Shown here: positions 40,349-48,625 of the stretch, piece after piece
Position numbering within the stretch: position 1 is the stretch's first letter
Layout: each line of letters opens with the position of its first letter
Origin: Martensiomyces pterosporus
Taxonomy: Eukaryota > Kickxellomycota > Kickxellomycetes > Kickxellales > Kickxellaceae
Assembly: GCA_025201845.1 (NCBI GenBank)
Contig: MU604010.1
Location: 3,763 to 67,762 of the forward strand
DNA length: 64,000 nucleotides
Direction of reading: 5' to 3'
Program-made: the position numbers and the translations under genes
The notes under the pieces: model-generated
What the model was told of the DNA's origin: nothing
What the model saw: the letters and a program-made list of their open reading frames with translations, nothing else
Database searches by the model: none

Positions 40349-41464
40349 CTAGTAGAAGAGAATGCTAACAAGAATCATCGCCGCAACCATCATAAACACC
40401 CGCGACGCAAATGCCTGCTGTCCCGCAGGCTGGCCATTACCAGCCAAGCCCTGCTGCCCGTTGCCCATCTGGCCACTAGCAAACGTGTACGAGAACCCCA
40501 TCAACGTAGGCAAAAAGCCGAACCCGCCCGCAAACACAAAGTTCCCACCCCTGGTGGCTCCATGGAAGCTGCCGGGAACCCCAAACGGGTCGAACCCAAA
40601 GAACTGGTTGTTCTGCCTGGGCGGCGGCGGCGGGCGCTGACCAGCAGGGCGATTGGGTATATTGGCATTCAGTCGGGGATCCTTCTCTTCGCGGCCACGG
40701 CCATACACTGGAATCACCTTGTCCTTATCGCACCCAGCCTTGCACACGGGGCACGTTGCGCTGCGCTCAAGCCATTGCACCAGGCACGACCAGCAGAACA
40801 GGTGACCGCATATTGTGAGCACCGGGTCAGTTGCTGTGTCGAAGCAGATGTTGCAGCTAAATTCCTCGTTTGCGTCCCCTGACCGATCCTGTGCAGCTCC
40901 AGCTGAATCCTGTGTCGAGCGGTGTTCTGGCTCCTTGCCCTTCTCCTCCCGTGCAGTCGTAGACGCCGTTGCCGGATCCCCCGTCTGTTCAGTCGTGGCA
41001 GCCTCAGCACTCGCATCCGCCTCGGTCTCAGCTGTCGCAGGTGAAGACATCGGTGGTTCAGGGCTGCGGTGGCACTGCTCTTCACCGCTACCACTGTTCT
41101 CTGTGTCTACATGTCGCCGCCGTTGGCGCAATCCGCTATCGATATCGCTTGCCAGGAGACTGCTATCTTGAGCGTCAGCTGGCTGTTCTACAAGATCGCC
41201 ACCTGCCGCTGCGGATGGTGCATCGTCGTCGTTGCTATTGCCGTGCTCCTGAGTTGTGGTGTCCCTGCTGTCGCTCTCCAATGGCGCATGCCCATGTTGC
41301 TGCCGCTGCTTGTTTTGAGTTGCTTCTTGCGCAATCCCATCTAGCAATGAGGGCGGTGCAGCTGCAGTTTCTGGAGGGGAATCCTGACTTCGAAGGTCGT
41401 TCAGTGTAGCGCAAGCAATATCGTGAGTGTGGCTGCCCTGGCTGCCCGTAGTGGTGGTGTCCAT
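40349..41464 (-). CDS. RING E3 ubiquitin ligase, RNF5/RNF185 type, tail-anchored
   Basis: Predicted ER-membrane ubiquitin ligase of 371 residues. A C3HC4 RING (about residues 201-240) reads CNICFDTATDPVLTICGHLF, then WSCLVQWL and CPVCKA, and is followed by the family segment KDKVIPVYGRG..KDPR. These are diagnostic of RNF5/RNF185 and plant RMA proteins, which act in ER-associated degradation. The C-terminal 20 residues form a single hydrophobic tail anchor. Human RNF185 has 192 residues; the extra length here is a disordered Gln/Thr/Ala/Glu-rich N-terminal extension of about 190 residues. The start MDTTTTGSQGSH is preferred because a strong acceptor (tttcctcttgcag) lies about 19 bases upstream, implying a 5' UTR intron. 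Confidence 0.88.
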   Translation of the reverse strand: MDTTTTGSQGSHTHDIACATLNDLRSQDSPPETAAAPPSLLDGIAQEATQNKQRQQHGHAPLESDSRDTTTQEHGNSNDDDAPSAAAGGDLVEQPADAQDSSLLASDIDSGLRQRRRHVDTENSGSGEEQCHRSPEPPMSSPATAETEADASAEAATTEQTGDPATASTTAREEKGKEPEHRSTQDSAGAAQDRSGDANEEFSCNICFDTATDPVLTICGHLFCWSCLVQWLERSATCPVCKAGCDKDKVIPVYGRGREEKDPRLNANIPNRPAGQRPPPPPRQNNQFFGFDPFGVPGSFHGATRGGNFVFAGGFGFLPTLMGFSYTFASGQMGNGQQGLAGNGQPAGQQAFASRVFMMVAAMILVSILFY

Positions 41465-42908
41465 GTGAACCTGATTTGATGCGCTGCAAGAGGAAAAGTA
41501 ATACAGTGGTATAAAAGCAACAGAAATGAAGAGGAGGCCCTCAAAGTCCTCCCAGTGCAAAACTCTAGACTGTGACGTAGGAAAAACAGAGCAACTGCGT
41601 GCGAAATTAAAAGCTGTTTTTGGGTGGTAGTAGGGAAGTAGAAAGGTAACGAGTACTAAGGAAGAGAATATTGGGAAAGCATGGCGCTGCTCTGGTGCGG
41701 CAGGAGGTGTGGTAAACGCAGAGGTTTCTCCTCTGCTTATTAACCGATACTACTCCTTTGCCGAACCCTAGCGCTTGGCGTTTGCGAGTGCTAACAAGCT
41801 ACGTGGGTGGGAGTCTATGGAGCGGGTTTCCCAGCAGGCTGTTCCGGCTTTCTGTGCGCTGCGAGTGGCCAGCTCCAAGTGGAATGACAATGAGAATCAC
41901 GTGCGAACTGATTGCTTGATATACGGGGCGCGTTATTAAGAATCAGCTGTGGGCGTGCTGTTAGCTGGCCACTGGGATTCAAGGCCTCCCAACAGCGAGT
42001 GAAGTGACCATGCCTGGCACCCAGCGTGTAGTAAAACTCTCTTCACTCACGCATCGCTAGTTGTAGCATATAAAGGTAAAAATCCACAAATGCGGATAGG
42101 GGCTTCGTGGGCGAATCCATCGGAGAGAGCACTGCGAGAGAGCGAAGACGATAGAGCGTGATATCGCGGAGGTCGATGGATGCGCGTGACGGATGGATTG
42201 AAGGGAGGAGGGAGCTGATGGATGCGAGACGTCACTAGCACTGATGGCGAGGCAGCAGGGACCACGCAAGCCGGGAGGCTTTACATTTGGCTTAAATTCG
42301 GAATTAGCCATTGGCCAAAATATGCAATTCGGCTCCACTGGGTCTACACGCGTGGGCTGCAGACAATACCCTTCTGGTGCAAACAGGCGTGGAGGGAATC
42401 TGGTGCGGGTTGCTGCTATGCCCTTGGGATGATTCAGCGTGTTTTCTCATTTACGCACGCGCTGTGCTGGACGGGTGCAATCCTTATTGGTGACCCAGCG
42501 ACCCTTGGCAGCACATGGAGCAGGCTCGGAGTGCAGACAAACGCCCTCCAGCTTGTGTGGGTGCTGGTGCGGCGTTTAGGAGTGTGGAAGAGGCTTTCTG
42601 GCACACTGCTTCGCCAGGGCAGATTTAAAGACATGGTGCCTAGTGACCGGGGCTGTGGAGCTACCGGAACCAGGCGCGCGCGCAGCTCGTGCTTGCGATG
42701 TCGGCGAGAGATAGGGGATATCCGATCCGTGCATGGAGTCTGTGTTTATCTCTATCGCTGCGCTCTCTCCTGGACGAACGGGGCAACCCCCACTGCAGCG
42801 TCATCTCAAATAGTGCAGCTGAATACGAGGACGGCAGAGGTGCTAACACAAAACATGCTATGCCACCGCTTTTCTATTGCCTCTTCCAACCTTAGGAGTT
42901 ATATACAA
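41465..42908. other. 1.44-kb divergent upstream region, RING ligase and RPL17
   Basis: Contains the leader intron of the RING gene, an AACCCTAG element at 41764-41771 and a plus-strand TATAAAG at about 42069. A 62-codon frame (42244-42432) lies 175 bases after that TATA. The acceptor cttccaaccttag just before the RPL17 start indicates an RPL17 5' UTR intron. No other gene is supported. The 229 codons in frame upstream of RPL17 are probably accidental. Confidence 0.45.
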
Positions 42909-43562
42909 ATGGCGCGTTACTCTGCTACCCCTGCCAACGAGGCCAAGTCTGCCAAGTGCCGCGGCTCGTACCTCCGTGTTCACTTCAAGAACACTGTTGA
43001 GACCGCCAACGCCATCAAGGGCCGCAAGCTGCTCAACGCTGTCCGCTACCTCAAGGACGTCCAGGAGCAGAAGCAGTGCATCCCCTTCCGCCGCTTCAAC
43101 GGTGGCATCGGCCGCACCGCCCAGGCCAAGGCCTTCAAGGCCACCATGGGCCGCTGGCCCGTCAAGAGCGCCAAGTTCCTTCTTGGTCTCCTTGAGAACG
43201 TCCAGGCTAACGCCGAGGTAAGTAGTCATCTGTGCGCCGGTGTGGATGATGACGCCACTGAATGTAGCATCTGTCGCTAACGCGTGTTTGTCTTCCGTTT
43301 TGCATTGATTTAGGCCAAGGGTCTTAACACCGAGGAGCTTGTCGTCAAGCACATCCTTGTCAACGCCGCCCCCAAGCAGCGTCGCCGCACCTACCGCGCC
43401 CACGGTCGCATCAACCCCTACATGAGCAACCCCTGCCACATCGAGATCATCGTCTCCGAGGAGGAGAAGGCTGTCGAGAAGGCTACCGAGGAGCGTGCCA
43501 CCGTCCCCTACCAGTCCCGCAAGCAGCTTGCCGTCAAGCGCCTCCGTGCCAGCCGCCAGTAA
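42909..43562 (+). CDS. RPL17: 60S ribosomal protein L17 (uL22), two exons
   Basis: Large-subunit ribosomal protein lining the nascent-peptide exit tunnel. Exons are 42909-43217 and 43314-43562, separated by a 96-nt intron (GTAAGTAG, branch GCTAAC, acceptor TTTAG, phase 0). The 185-residue product starts [20 protein letters not shown]. It contains [20 protein letters not shown] across the exon junction and ends [12 protein letters not shown]. Human RPL17 has 184 residues. Codon use is strongly biased to C-ending codons, as expected for a highly expressed gene. An acceptor-like sequence 14 bases before the ATG indicates a second, 5' UTR intron. Residues in frame upstream are not part of the protein. 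Confidence 0.97.
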
Positions 43563-44276
43563 ATTTTGTGAACAACCATTTGTTTCATTTTAATTGAAAG
43601 CTAGCAGCAGCCCAACGATCTCTTTTTGTTGCTGAAGCCATACAACCATTTTCAGCAGCGTCACCGCTCTCCTTGCACACACGTTCACGAGTGAGAGGAT
43701 ACAGGTGCCTGCAGCAAGGCGGCATGTATCGAGAGGTGGTGTGAGCGCGGGGGTCTCCTGCTCTCGTAAAGCCTTGCCCCGCTGTTGCTATATCCCTGGA
43801 AGTAGGGAGCGCGGTTTGTTTGTTTTGAAAATCGCCATATACAAAGCTTTTCCGCCCGCACATGCGTGTTGCCATGCGTGAGTGGAGCTGGCGGACAGCG
43901 GCTACATGTCTGCATTCGCACCACACCAAGCCCATGATGCACACAGACTAGCCGTGGTGAGCGTCTTCATCAGCTCTCTTTAAGCACAGCCCCATCGAGC
44001 GGCTGCTCTCCCGCTTTTCCTGAGCAGAAGGCTGGTGCTATCGCCAGGCTAAATATGGATTCAGGATTCTAAAATTGGCAAAGCGCAAAGGAAAACTATA
44101 TTTGCAACCTGATACGGAAATAGGCGTAGTTTCAACATGCTCCGCTGCATTTGCGCGGCAGTAGTGCATAGAGGCTCCTTTTGCTCCTTGGCCTTGTGCT
44201 AAAAATAACGGAGAGCTGTCCCTGTATCTGCATCTTCTGAAATCGCTACAAGCGGCTTTCCTCCAGCTGGCCATCG

Positions 44277-44303
44277 GCCGCAAGTAATGAGTAATGCCAA
44301 GAC
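44277..44303 (+). promoter_or_regulatory. distal upstream element shared by copies A and B (A)
   Basis: 27 bases matching 46318-46344 at 25 positions, including tgagtaatgccaagac without mismatch. A second shared block (gaaggcatgcgtgt versus gaagacatgcgtgt) follows about 20 bases later. It lies about 670 bases before the copy A TATA box. Confidence 0.5.
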
Positions 44304-44950
44304 CATGGCCCTCCCTCGCCATGAAGGCATGCGTGTCTGTGAGGTTGACACCCTGTGCGTATGTTTTCCTATCGACAAGCGGAATGCGATTGTGGTGCTC
44401 TTGCGTGCTGCTCCTTGCCATTCCACTCTGCGTGGCTCCTGGACTACGTGCTATTCTTGCGCTCAAATCTGTTACATGGGAGCTGCCTCCTGTACTGAGA
44501 AGCCGGACAGGCCACGGCAAAATGGGCTGAAACGAGCGGGTAGCACACGCGCCCGCTGGCTGCCAGTGACAAAGAACCAGCGGCCGGAGGAGAGCAAGGG
44601 GCACGGTTGCTGCTGTGAGCGCCCCACGCGTGCGCTGTTGGGCACAGAGCCTAATAGTGGCAGCGGAATGCAACATGAAGCTGCCTTGCTTGGGAGAGCC
44701 AACCAGCGCGCCTGGTTGTCAGTTCCGCCAAGTTTGTTATTTTTGGTGTACCTGATAATTAATGAGGGTTTGGGGGGCAATCCCCTCTCACTGCACTCTT
44801 CCTCGCGGTGGATCCAGCTTGCGAGAAGCGCAGCTTCACGTCACTCGTACACAAAGCGCCCTGTTTTACTGTGAAGTTCATGCTTCCACAAGCCTGCTAG
44901 TGTTTGGAGGAAAAAGATAGGACTGGTGCAGGGGTGCTGGTGGCGGTGGA

Positions 44951-44957
44951 TATAAAT
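44951..44957 (+). promoter_or_regulatory. TATA box, surface-protein copy A
   Basis: TATAAAT 181 bases before the start codon. It lies in a context (ggcggtgga before, ttga after) conserved at copy B. Confidence 0.65.
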
Positions 44958-45043
44958 TGAGCGCAACAAAGGCGCCTGGCGCTTTTCCTCGTATTGTTCC
45001 TAGTCAAACTTGCAAATTCTCCATTCTCTCACACTCATATTGC

Positions 45044-45133
45044 CAGATTCCTGTTAGCTGCAATTCAGCGGGCTACACATCCTTGCATTTTCGTCTTTCC
45101 CTAGATATTATACAGATTCCTGTTAGCTGCAAT
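45044..45133 (+). repeat. 21-bp direct repeat spanning the copy A start codon
   Basis: The same 21 bases (starting cagattcctg, ending agctgcaat) occur at 45044-45064 and 45113-45133, 69 bases apart, without mismatch. The second copy ends in the AT of the start codon. Bases before each copy are also similar, so a diverged 69-bp tandem duplication is likely. Confidence 0.85.
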
Positions 45134-45611
45134 GAACACCAAGCTTTTCATCGCCACCCTCCTCCCCGTCGCTCTTGCTCAGAGCTCGTCGTCCTCTTCG
45201 GGCAAGCAGAACTTCATTGACGGTCTTATCAGCGCTGCCGGCAACGGCTTCAACCACGCCACATCTGCCGTTGTCGCTGGTTTCAACGATGTCAAGTCGG
45301 ATGTCGCCGCTGGTATCAGCCGCGTCGAGTCTGACTTCAACGCTGGCAACAACAAGAGCACCTCCTCTAGTGGCTCTGTTTCGCCCTCGGCTACCTCCAA
45401 GGCCGCTTCTGCTTCTGCTTCTGCTACTGCTAGCACTAGCCCTTCTGCCACCTCTGCTCCTGCCACCTCTGCTCCTGCCACCGGCTCTTCTTCGGCTGTT
45501 GCCGGCTCTGCTGCTCCTAGCACCACCTCCAAGAACGCTGCTGCTGGCCAGTTCTCGGGTGCCGGCATTGCTGCTGTCGCTGCCGTTGTTGCTGTTGCCC
45601 AGCTCTTCTAA
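45132..45611 (+). CDS. GPI-type Ser/Ala-rich surface protein, copy A
   Basis: 159-residue predicted cell-wall or membrane mannoprotein. The signal peptide MNTKLFIATLLPVALA is followed by an SSSSSS run. A unique segment follows that starts FIDGLISAAGNGFNHATSAV and continues to about residue 75. Next is a low-complexity Ser/Ala/Thr/Pro stalk made of repeated ASASATAST and SAPAT units, expected to be heavily O-mannosylated. The C-terminus starts TSKNAAAGQFSGAGIAAVAA and ends VAQLF, a typical GPI-addition signal. It is a tandem paralogue of the gene at 46943. Codons are mostly C- or T-ending, consistent with strong expression. The function is unknown. Confidence 0.82.
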   Translation: MNTKLFIATLLPVALAQSSSSSSGKQNFIDGLISAAGNGFNHATSAVVAGFNDVKSDVAAGISRVESDFNAGNNKSTSSSGSVSPSATSKAASASASATASTSPSATSAPATSAPATGSSSAVAGSAAPSTTSKNAAAGQFSGAGIAAVAAVVAVAQLF

Positions 45612-45817
45612 GTAGCTCCCTTCTTTTTTTAAAAGGAAACACTTTCTGTACGTTTTTCACACTTTCCCTGTTTACTCGTTATTGACCGTTCATACAATAA
45701 GCATAACATTATGAATAACCGCGCTACCGAGGCATTATCAGGTTCATATTCGCTTTGGCAATCAATAGCCGAAGAAAAGCAAAATGTCGCACTCTTCAGA
45801 CCCCAAAGCAGGGGGAC

Positions 45818-45979
45818 TTAATTTACGTGCTGGGCACCACCACAGGCTGTCTTCACCTCATGCATCTTCAGCGCAAAGGCAAAAGGCGCCTGCACATACG
45901 CGGATACTGATTCCTTGAAGCCGTCTGCCAACGCTGGGTCTGCGATGCACAAGTGGACGACTAGACTGAAGATAGCCAT
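45818..45979 (-). CDS. possible small ORF, 53 residues
   Basis: A short ATG-to-TAA frame starting MAIFSLVVHLCIADPALADG and ending ACGGAQHVN. It has good codon use for this genome (mostly C- or G-ending) and a hydrophobic N-terminus resembling a signal peptide with an ALA-type cleavage site. It is not recognised. It could be a genuine small secreted peptide, an exon, or chance. There is no TATA box in its orientation. Confidence 0.3.
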   Translation of the reverse strand: MAIFSLVVHLCIADPALADGFKESVSAYVQAPFAFALKMHEVKTACGGAQHVN

Positions 45980-46019
45980 TTTGTGTGTGGGTTTGCACTG
46001 TTTCCATATACTTGCTATC

Positions 46020-46190
46020 TATATGTAATAAACAAGGTGCCTGTGCTACTGGTGCTGTTCGAGGGTTAGCTCATAGTGGTGCCACTGGCATGCCAGTCCT
46101 TCCCGGTCCTTATTCAGCTACCACTGCACCTACCAACTGGTTCAAGGAAGTCAGCCTCTGCGTGGCAATGATCGCATTGCAGGCCGCTTA
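46020..46190 (+). pseudogene. possible remnant of a GPI-type protein tail
   Basis: The plus-strand frame reads GATGMPVLPGPYSATTAPTN and then about 16 mostly hydrophobic residues ending at a TAG, the layout of a GPI-anchor signal. It has no start codon, signal peptide or Ser-rich stalk nearby. It may be a leftover of a decayed surface-protein gene between the two paralogues. Sequence identity to their tails is low, so this is tentative. Confidence 0.25.
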
Positions 46191-46317
46191 GTTTTGGAGA
46201 GCGCCAATGGCGCTATCTCTATATTTCTCGGTTATTTGAGACGCAAAGTCGCTGGTAGTGACTACGAAAGAGACACGCACAACAGCAGCATTTCTATTTT
46301 TAGCAAAGCATATACTA

Positions 46318-46344
46318 GCCGCAAGCATTGAGTAATGCCAAGAC
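46318..46344 (+). promoter_or_regulatory. distal upstream element shared by copies A and B (B)
   Basis: Counterpart of 44277-44303 (25 of 27 identical), lying about 440 bases before the copy B TATA box. Confidence 0.5.
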
Positions 46345-46760
46345 TCGCCTCCGTCCCCAACCCCGGAAGACATGCGTGTGACCGCACATTTGCTGCCGGC
46401 TGCGTAAAAGCAGTGTGAGCTGCTGCCTCTATCGCCTCATTGCGGAGAGAGTTCCCTAGGCCAGGGCAGTGCATTGGTGAGCCAGGGGAAAACGCATGGC
46501 TTGGCAGTGGACAGTACCAACACGGGAAATCAAAGGATACGCAGCATGAGGTCCGTCCTTGTGTGCGTTTGCAAGCCAATGAGTGCAGTGCCACGCACAG
46601 CAGTATCGGCGGAATTAGTTGGTTTAATGGGAACTTCGTGATCCAGTAGCCAGCAGCAACTGCACAAGGACTGTGCCTGAGTGGGTCAACGAGCTGTGCT
46701 TCCACAGCGTTGCTGGTACTCGAGGGGAGGCAAGGCGACGGGGGGTTTGGTGGCGGAGGG

Positions 46761-46767
46761 TATAAAT
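46761..46767 (+). promoter_or_regulatory. TATA box, surface-protein copy B
   Basis: TATAAAT 182 bases before the copy B start. Copy A has 181, and the flanking sequence is similar. Confidence 0.65.
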
Positions 46768-46942
46768 TGGACGTAGTAGAGGCGTCTCGCCTTCCCCGTG
46801 GTATCATTCATTAGCACCCTCACTCCCTTCTCTCTTCTTCTCATCTGTCGCTACCTACTATTGTTAAATACAGCCGGCAGTCTTTCCCATCTCTCGTTGC
46901 ATCCCCCTCGCTATAAAGCACAGAAATCTCACAGTAGCAGCC

Positions 46943-47365
46943 ATGAACACAAAGCTCTTCATCGCCACCCTCCTCCCCGTCGCCCTTGCGCAGAGCTCCT
47001 CTTCTTCATCCAACCAGGGCATCTTTGATGGAGTCGTCAGCGCGGTTGGCAACGGCTTCAACCACGTCACATCTGCCGTCGTCGCTGGGTTCGAGGACGT
47101 GACATCGGCCGCTGTTGCTGGTGCCAGCCATATCAAGTCCGACTTTGAAGCTGGCAACAACAAGAGCACTTCTACTGGCGCCTCTGCCTCGCCCACATCC
47201 ACTGCCACTCGCACTTCGACTGGCACTTCGACTGGCACGGCTACGGCCACTTCCGCTTCTACCTCCTCCTCCACTTCCACCTCCAAGAACGCTGCTGCTG
47301 GGCAGTTCTCGGGTGCTGGTGTTGCTGCAGTTGCTGCGGTCGTTGCTGTTGCTCAGCTCTTCTAA
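46943..47365 (+). CDS. GPI-type Ser/Thr-rich surface protein, copy B
   Basis: 140-residue paralogue of the protein at 45132. The first 17 residues are identical to copy A (MNTKLFIATLLPVALAQ). The unique segment reads GIFDGVVSAVGNGFNHVTSA, with the same GNGFNH core and an AGNNKSTS segment. The stalk is shorter and richer in Thr (TSTGTSTGTAT). The GPI-type C-terminus is almost identical, with SKNAAAGQFSGAG and the end VAQLF. The two genes are in the same orientation with starts 1.8 kb apart, a tandem duplication that has diverged mainly in the stalk. It is likely an O-mannosylated cell-surface protein of unknown role. Confidence 0.82.
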   Translation: MNTKLFIATLLPVALAQSSSSSSNQGIFDGVVSAVGNGFNHVTSAVVAGFEDVTSAAVAGASHIKSDFEAGNNKSTSTGASASPTSTATRTSTGTSTGTATATSASTSSSTSTSKNAAAGQFSGAGVAAVAAVVAVAQLF

Positions 47366-47662
47366 GCGGCAGCCTCCAAAAATCTGCGCCTGCTTTTTTC
47401 TTTTTGTACGTTCACGCCCTACGTTTTCTTTTACTCTTCACCAAGCTGCAATAAATATACCTTGAGCATAGGAATACCCACGATGCTGGTGCACTTTTTC
47501 AATAACCGGTTTTTCCTGGCATCTGCTGCTGTAATCGCCATCGCATAGGGCTGGTCACCAGCAGCGTAGCACGAAGCCGCTGTGGGTTTGGTTGGTATTC
47601 GTCTATATTGCAACAAACTGAAAGGAGAACCCACGGCTGTCGAGCTGCGGTTGCTGTTCTGC

Positions 47663-48625
47663 TCACTTGCCACCGCGCTTCTTCTTCTTCCACGCGTCAT
47701 GGTCCAGCTTGCACTCAATCTTCGAGCACAGCGGAGCAACAACACCGGCCTTTCGCTCAACGTTCCCAAAGAACTGCAGCCCCGCAGCCTTCTCAATCGC
47801 CTCCAGGGGCAAGCTAAACTGCGTCAGTGGCGTCGCATTATCAATCTCCTTGTTCGGCAATGCAAACCCGCCTATAGCAAAGCCCGGTTCGTTGTTGCGC
47901 TTGGCCAGAATGACCTTGAAGAAATGCGTGGGCACAGCCACGTTGGGCGGCGACCCAATGACCTCATACTTGACCACCCACTTGTCGCCCTCCTTCTGGG
48001 GCAAGTAGAGCGGCCCCGAGATGCAGTAGACGTCGTCGAACTGCTTTGTCAGGTCGCGTACAAAGCTCTCGAGGTCGGCCCAGTAGTTGCGGTTGAACCC
48101 CTTGCCCACCTGCGGTGCAATGTTCGTGAGGAAGAACGTCTCGTTCATGGACGCGTCGTCCTTCTTGGCGTCGGCCGCAGGGCACATGTGGCCGCGGTCG
48201 TACCCCGACCGGTAGTAGTCCTTGAGCAGGGCCTGGAAAGGACCGGGGATGGCGGAGTCTTCCCTGAACTCGGACGAGGAGCGGTCAGCGGTGCCCTTGA
48301 GGTTGTCGCGGGTTAGGTGCTCGGCCACCCAGCTCGGGTTGCGGAGGGCGCGGTTGTAGGACAGAGCGTAGCGCGACCGGAGGATGAAGTCGGAGACAGG
48401 GCCGGGATACCCGTATTTGAGGAACTCGTTGTCGGTGTTGTCAGCAGGGGCGGAGGCGCGCCGGTCGAACTGCTGCTGTGCACGAGGTAAAGGGGCTGGC
48501 GCAGGCTGTGGGGCTGGGCGGGTTGCCACTGGTTGCTGGTGCTGCTGTCTGTTTGAATTGGTCAGACCGTAAATGAGACCGCCGCCAACGACGGACCCTG
48601 CGACAAACGTAAGTACTCTGTGCAT
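47663..48625 (-). CDS. NUC1: mitochondrial nuclease NUC1 / endonuclease G
   Basis: Sugar-non-specific DNA/RNA nuclease of the beta-beta-alpha-metal family, located in mitochondria and linked to DNA degradation on cell death. The 320-residue protein begins MHRVLTFVAGSVVGGGLIYG, an N-terminal hydrophobic segment acting as a mitochondrial signal or anchor, then a Gln/Pro linker. The catalytic YDRGHMCPAAD (His about residue 143) and the metal-binding NETFFLTNIAPQ follow, then the rest of the domain to a Lys-rich end. Yeast Nuc1 has 329 residues. The open frame runs ten codons further upstream from a TTG; the ATG at 48625 is the natural start. Confidence 0.94.
   Translation of the reverse strand: MHRVLTFVAGSVVGGGLIYGLTNSNRQQHQQPVATRPAPQPAPAPLPRAQQQFDRRASAPADNTDNEFLKYGYPGPVSDFILRSRYALSYNRALRNPSWVAEHLTRDNLKGTADRSSSEFREDSAIPGPFQALLKDYYRSGYDRGHMCPAADAKKDDASMNETFFLTNIAPQVGKGFNRNYWADLESFVRDLTKQFDDVYCISGPLYLPQKEGDKWVVKYEVIGSPPNVAVPTHFFKVILAKRNNEPGFAIGGFALPNKEIDNATPLTQFSLPLEAIEKAAGLQFFGNVERKAGVVAPLCSKIECKLDHDAWKKKKRGGK

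Larger units (their letters stand above)
43563..45131. promoter_or_regulatory. 1.57-kb upstream region of surface-protein copy A
   Basis: No gene is supported. Long overlapping frames occur on both strands (44038-44676 minus; 44287-44874 plus) but match nothing and are not conserved at the duplicate locus. The region includes the 27-bp element at 44277-44303 shared with copy B, the TATA box at 44951 and a diverged tandem duplication next to the start codon. Confidence 0.5.
45612..46942. other. 1.33-kb region between the tandem paralogues
   Basis: Holds the 3' region of copy A and the promoter of copy B. Two weak candidates lie inside: a 53-residue minus-strand ORF (45979-45818) and a plus-strand frame at about 46020-46190 resembling a GPI-protein tail. 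The shared distal element (46318-46344) and the TATA box at 46761 belong to copy B. Confidence 0.45.

Noticed and set aside
41764..41771. AACCCTAG as a ribosomal-protein promoter box for RPL17
   Set aside because: It lies about 1.1 kb before the RPL17 start and is single-copy, so a link to RPL17 cannot be supported.
44038..44874. Overlapping 212- and 195-codon frames on opposite strands upstream of copy A
   Set aside because: Neither resembles a known protein, and at the paralogous upstream region the corresponding ATG of the plus frame is lost. The shared similarity there is short and non-coding in character.
45044..45133. Long terminal repeat or target-site duplication of a mobile element
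   Set aside because: The 21-bp direct repeats are only 69 bases apart, have no inverted ends and no element between them. A small tandem duplication explains them.
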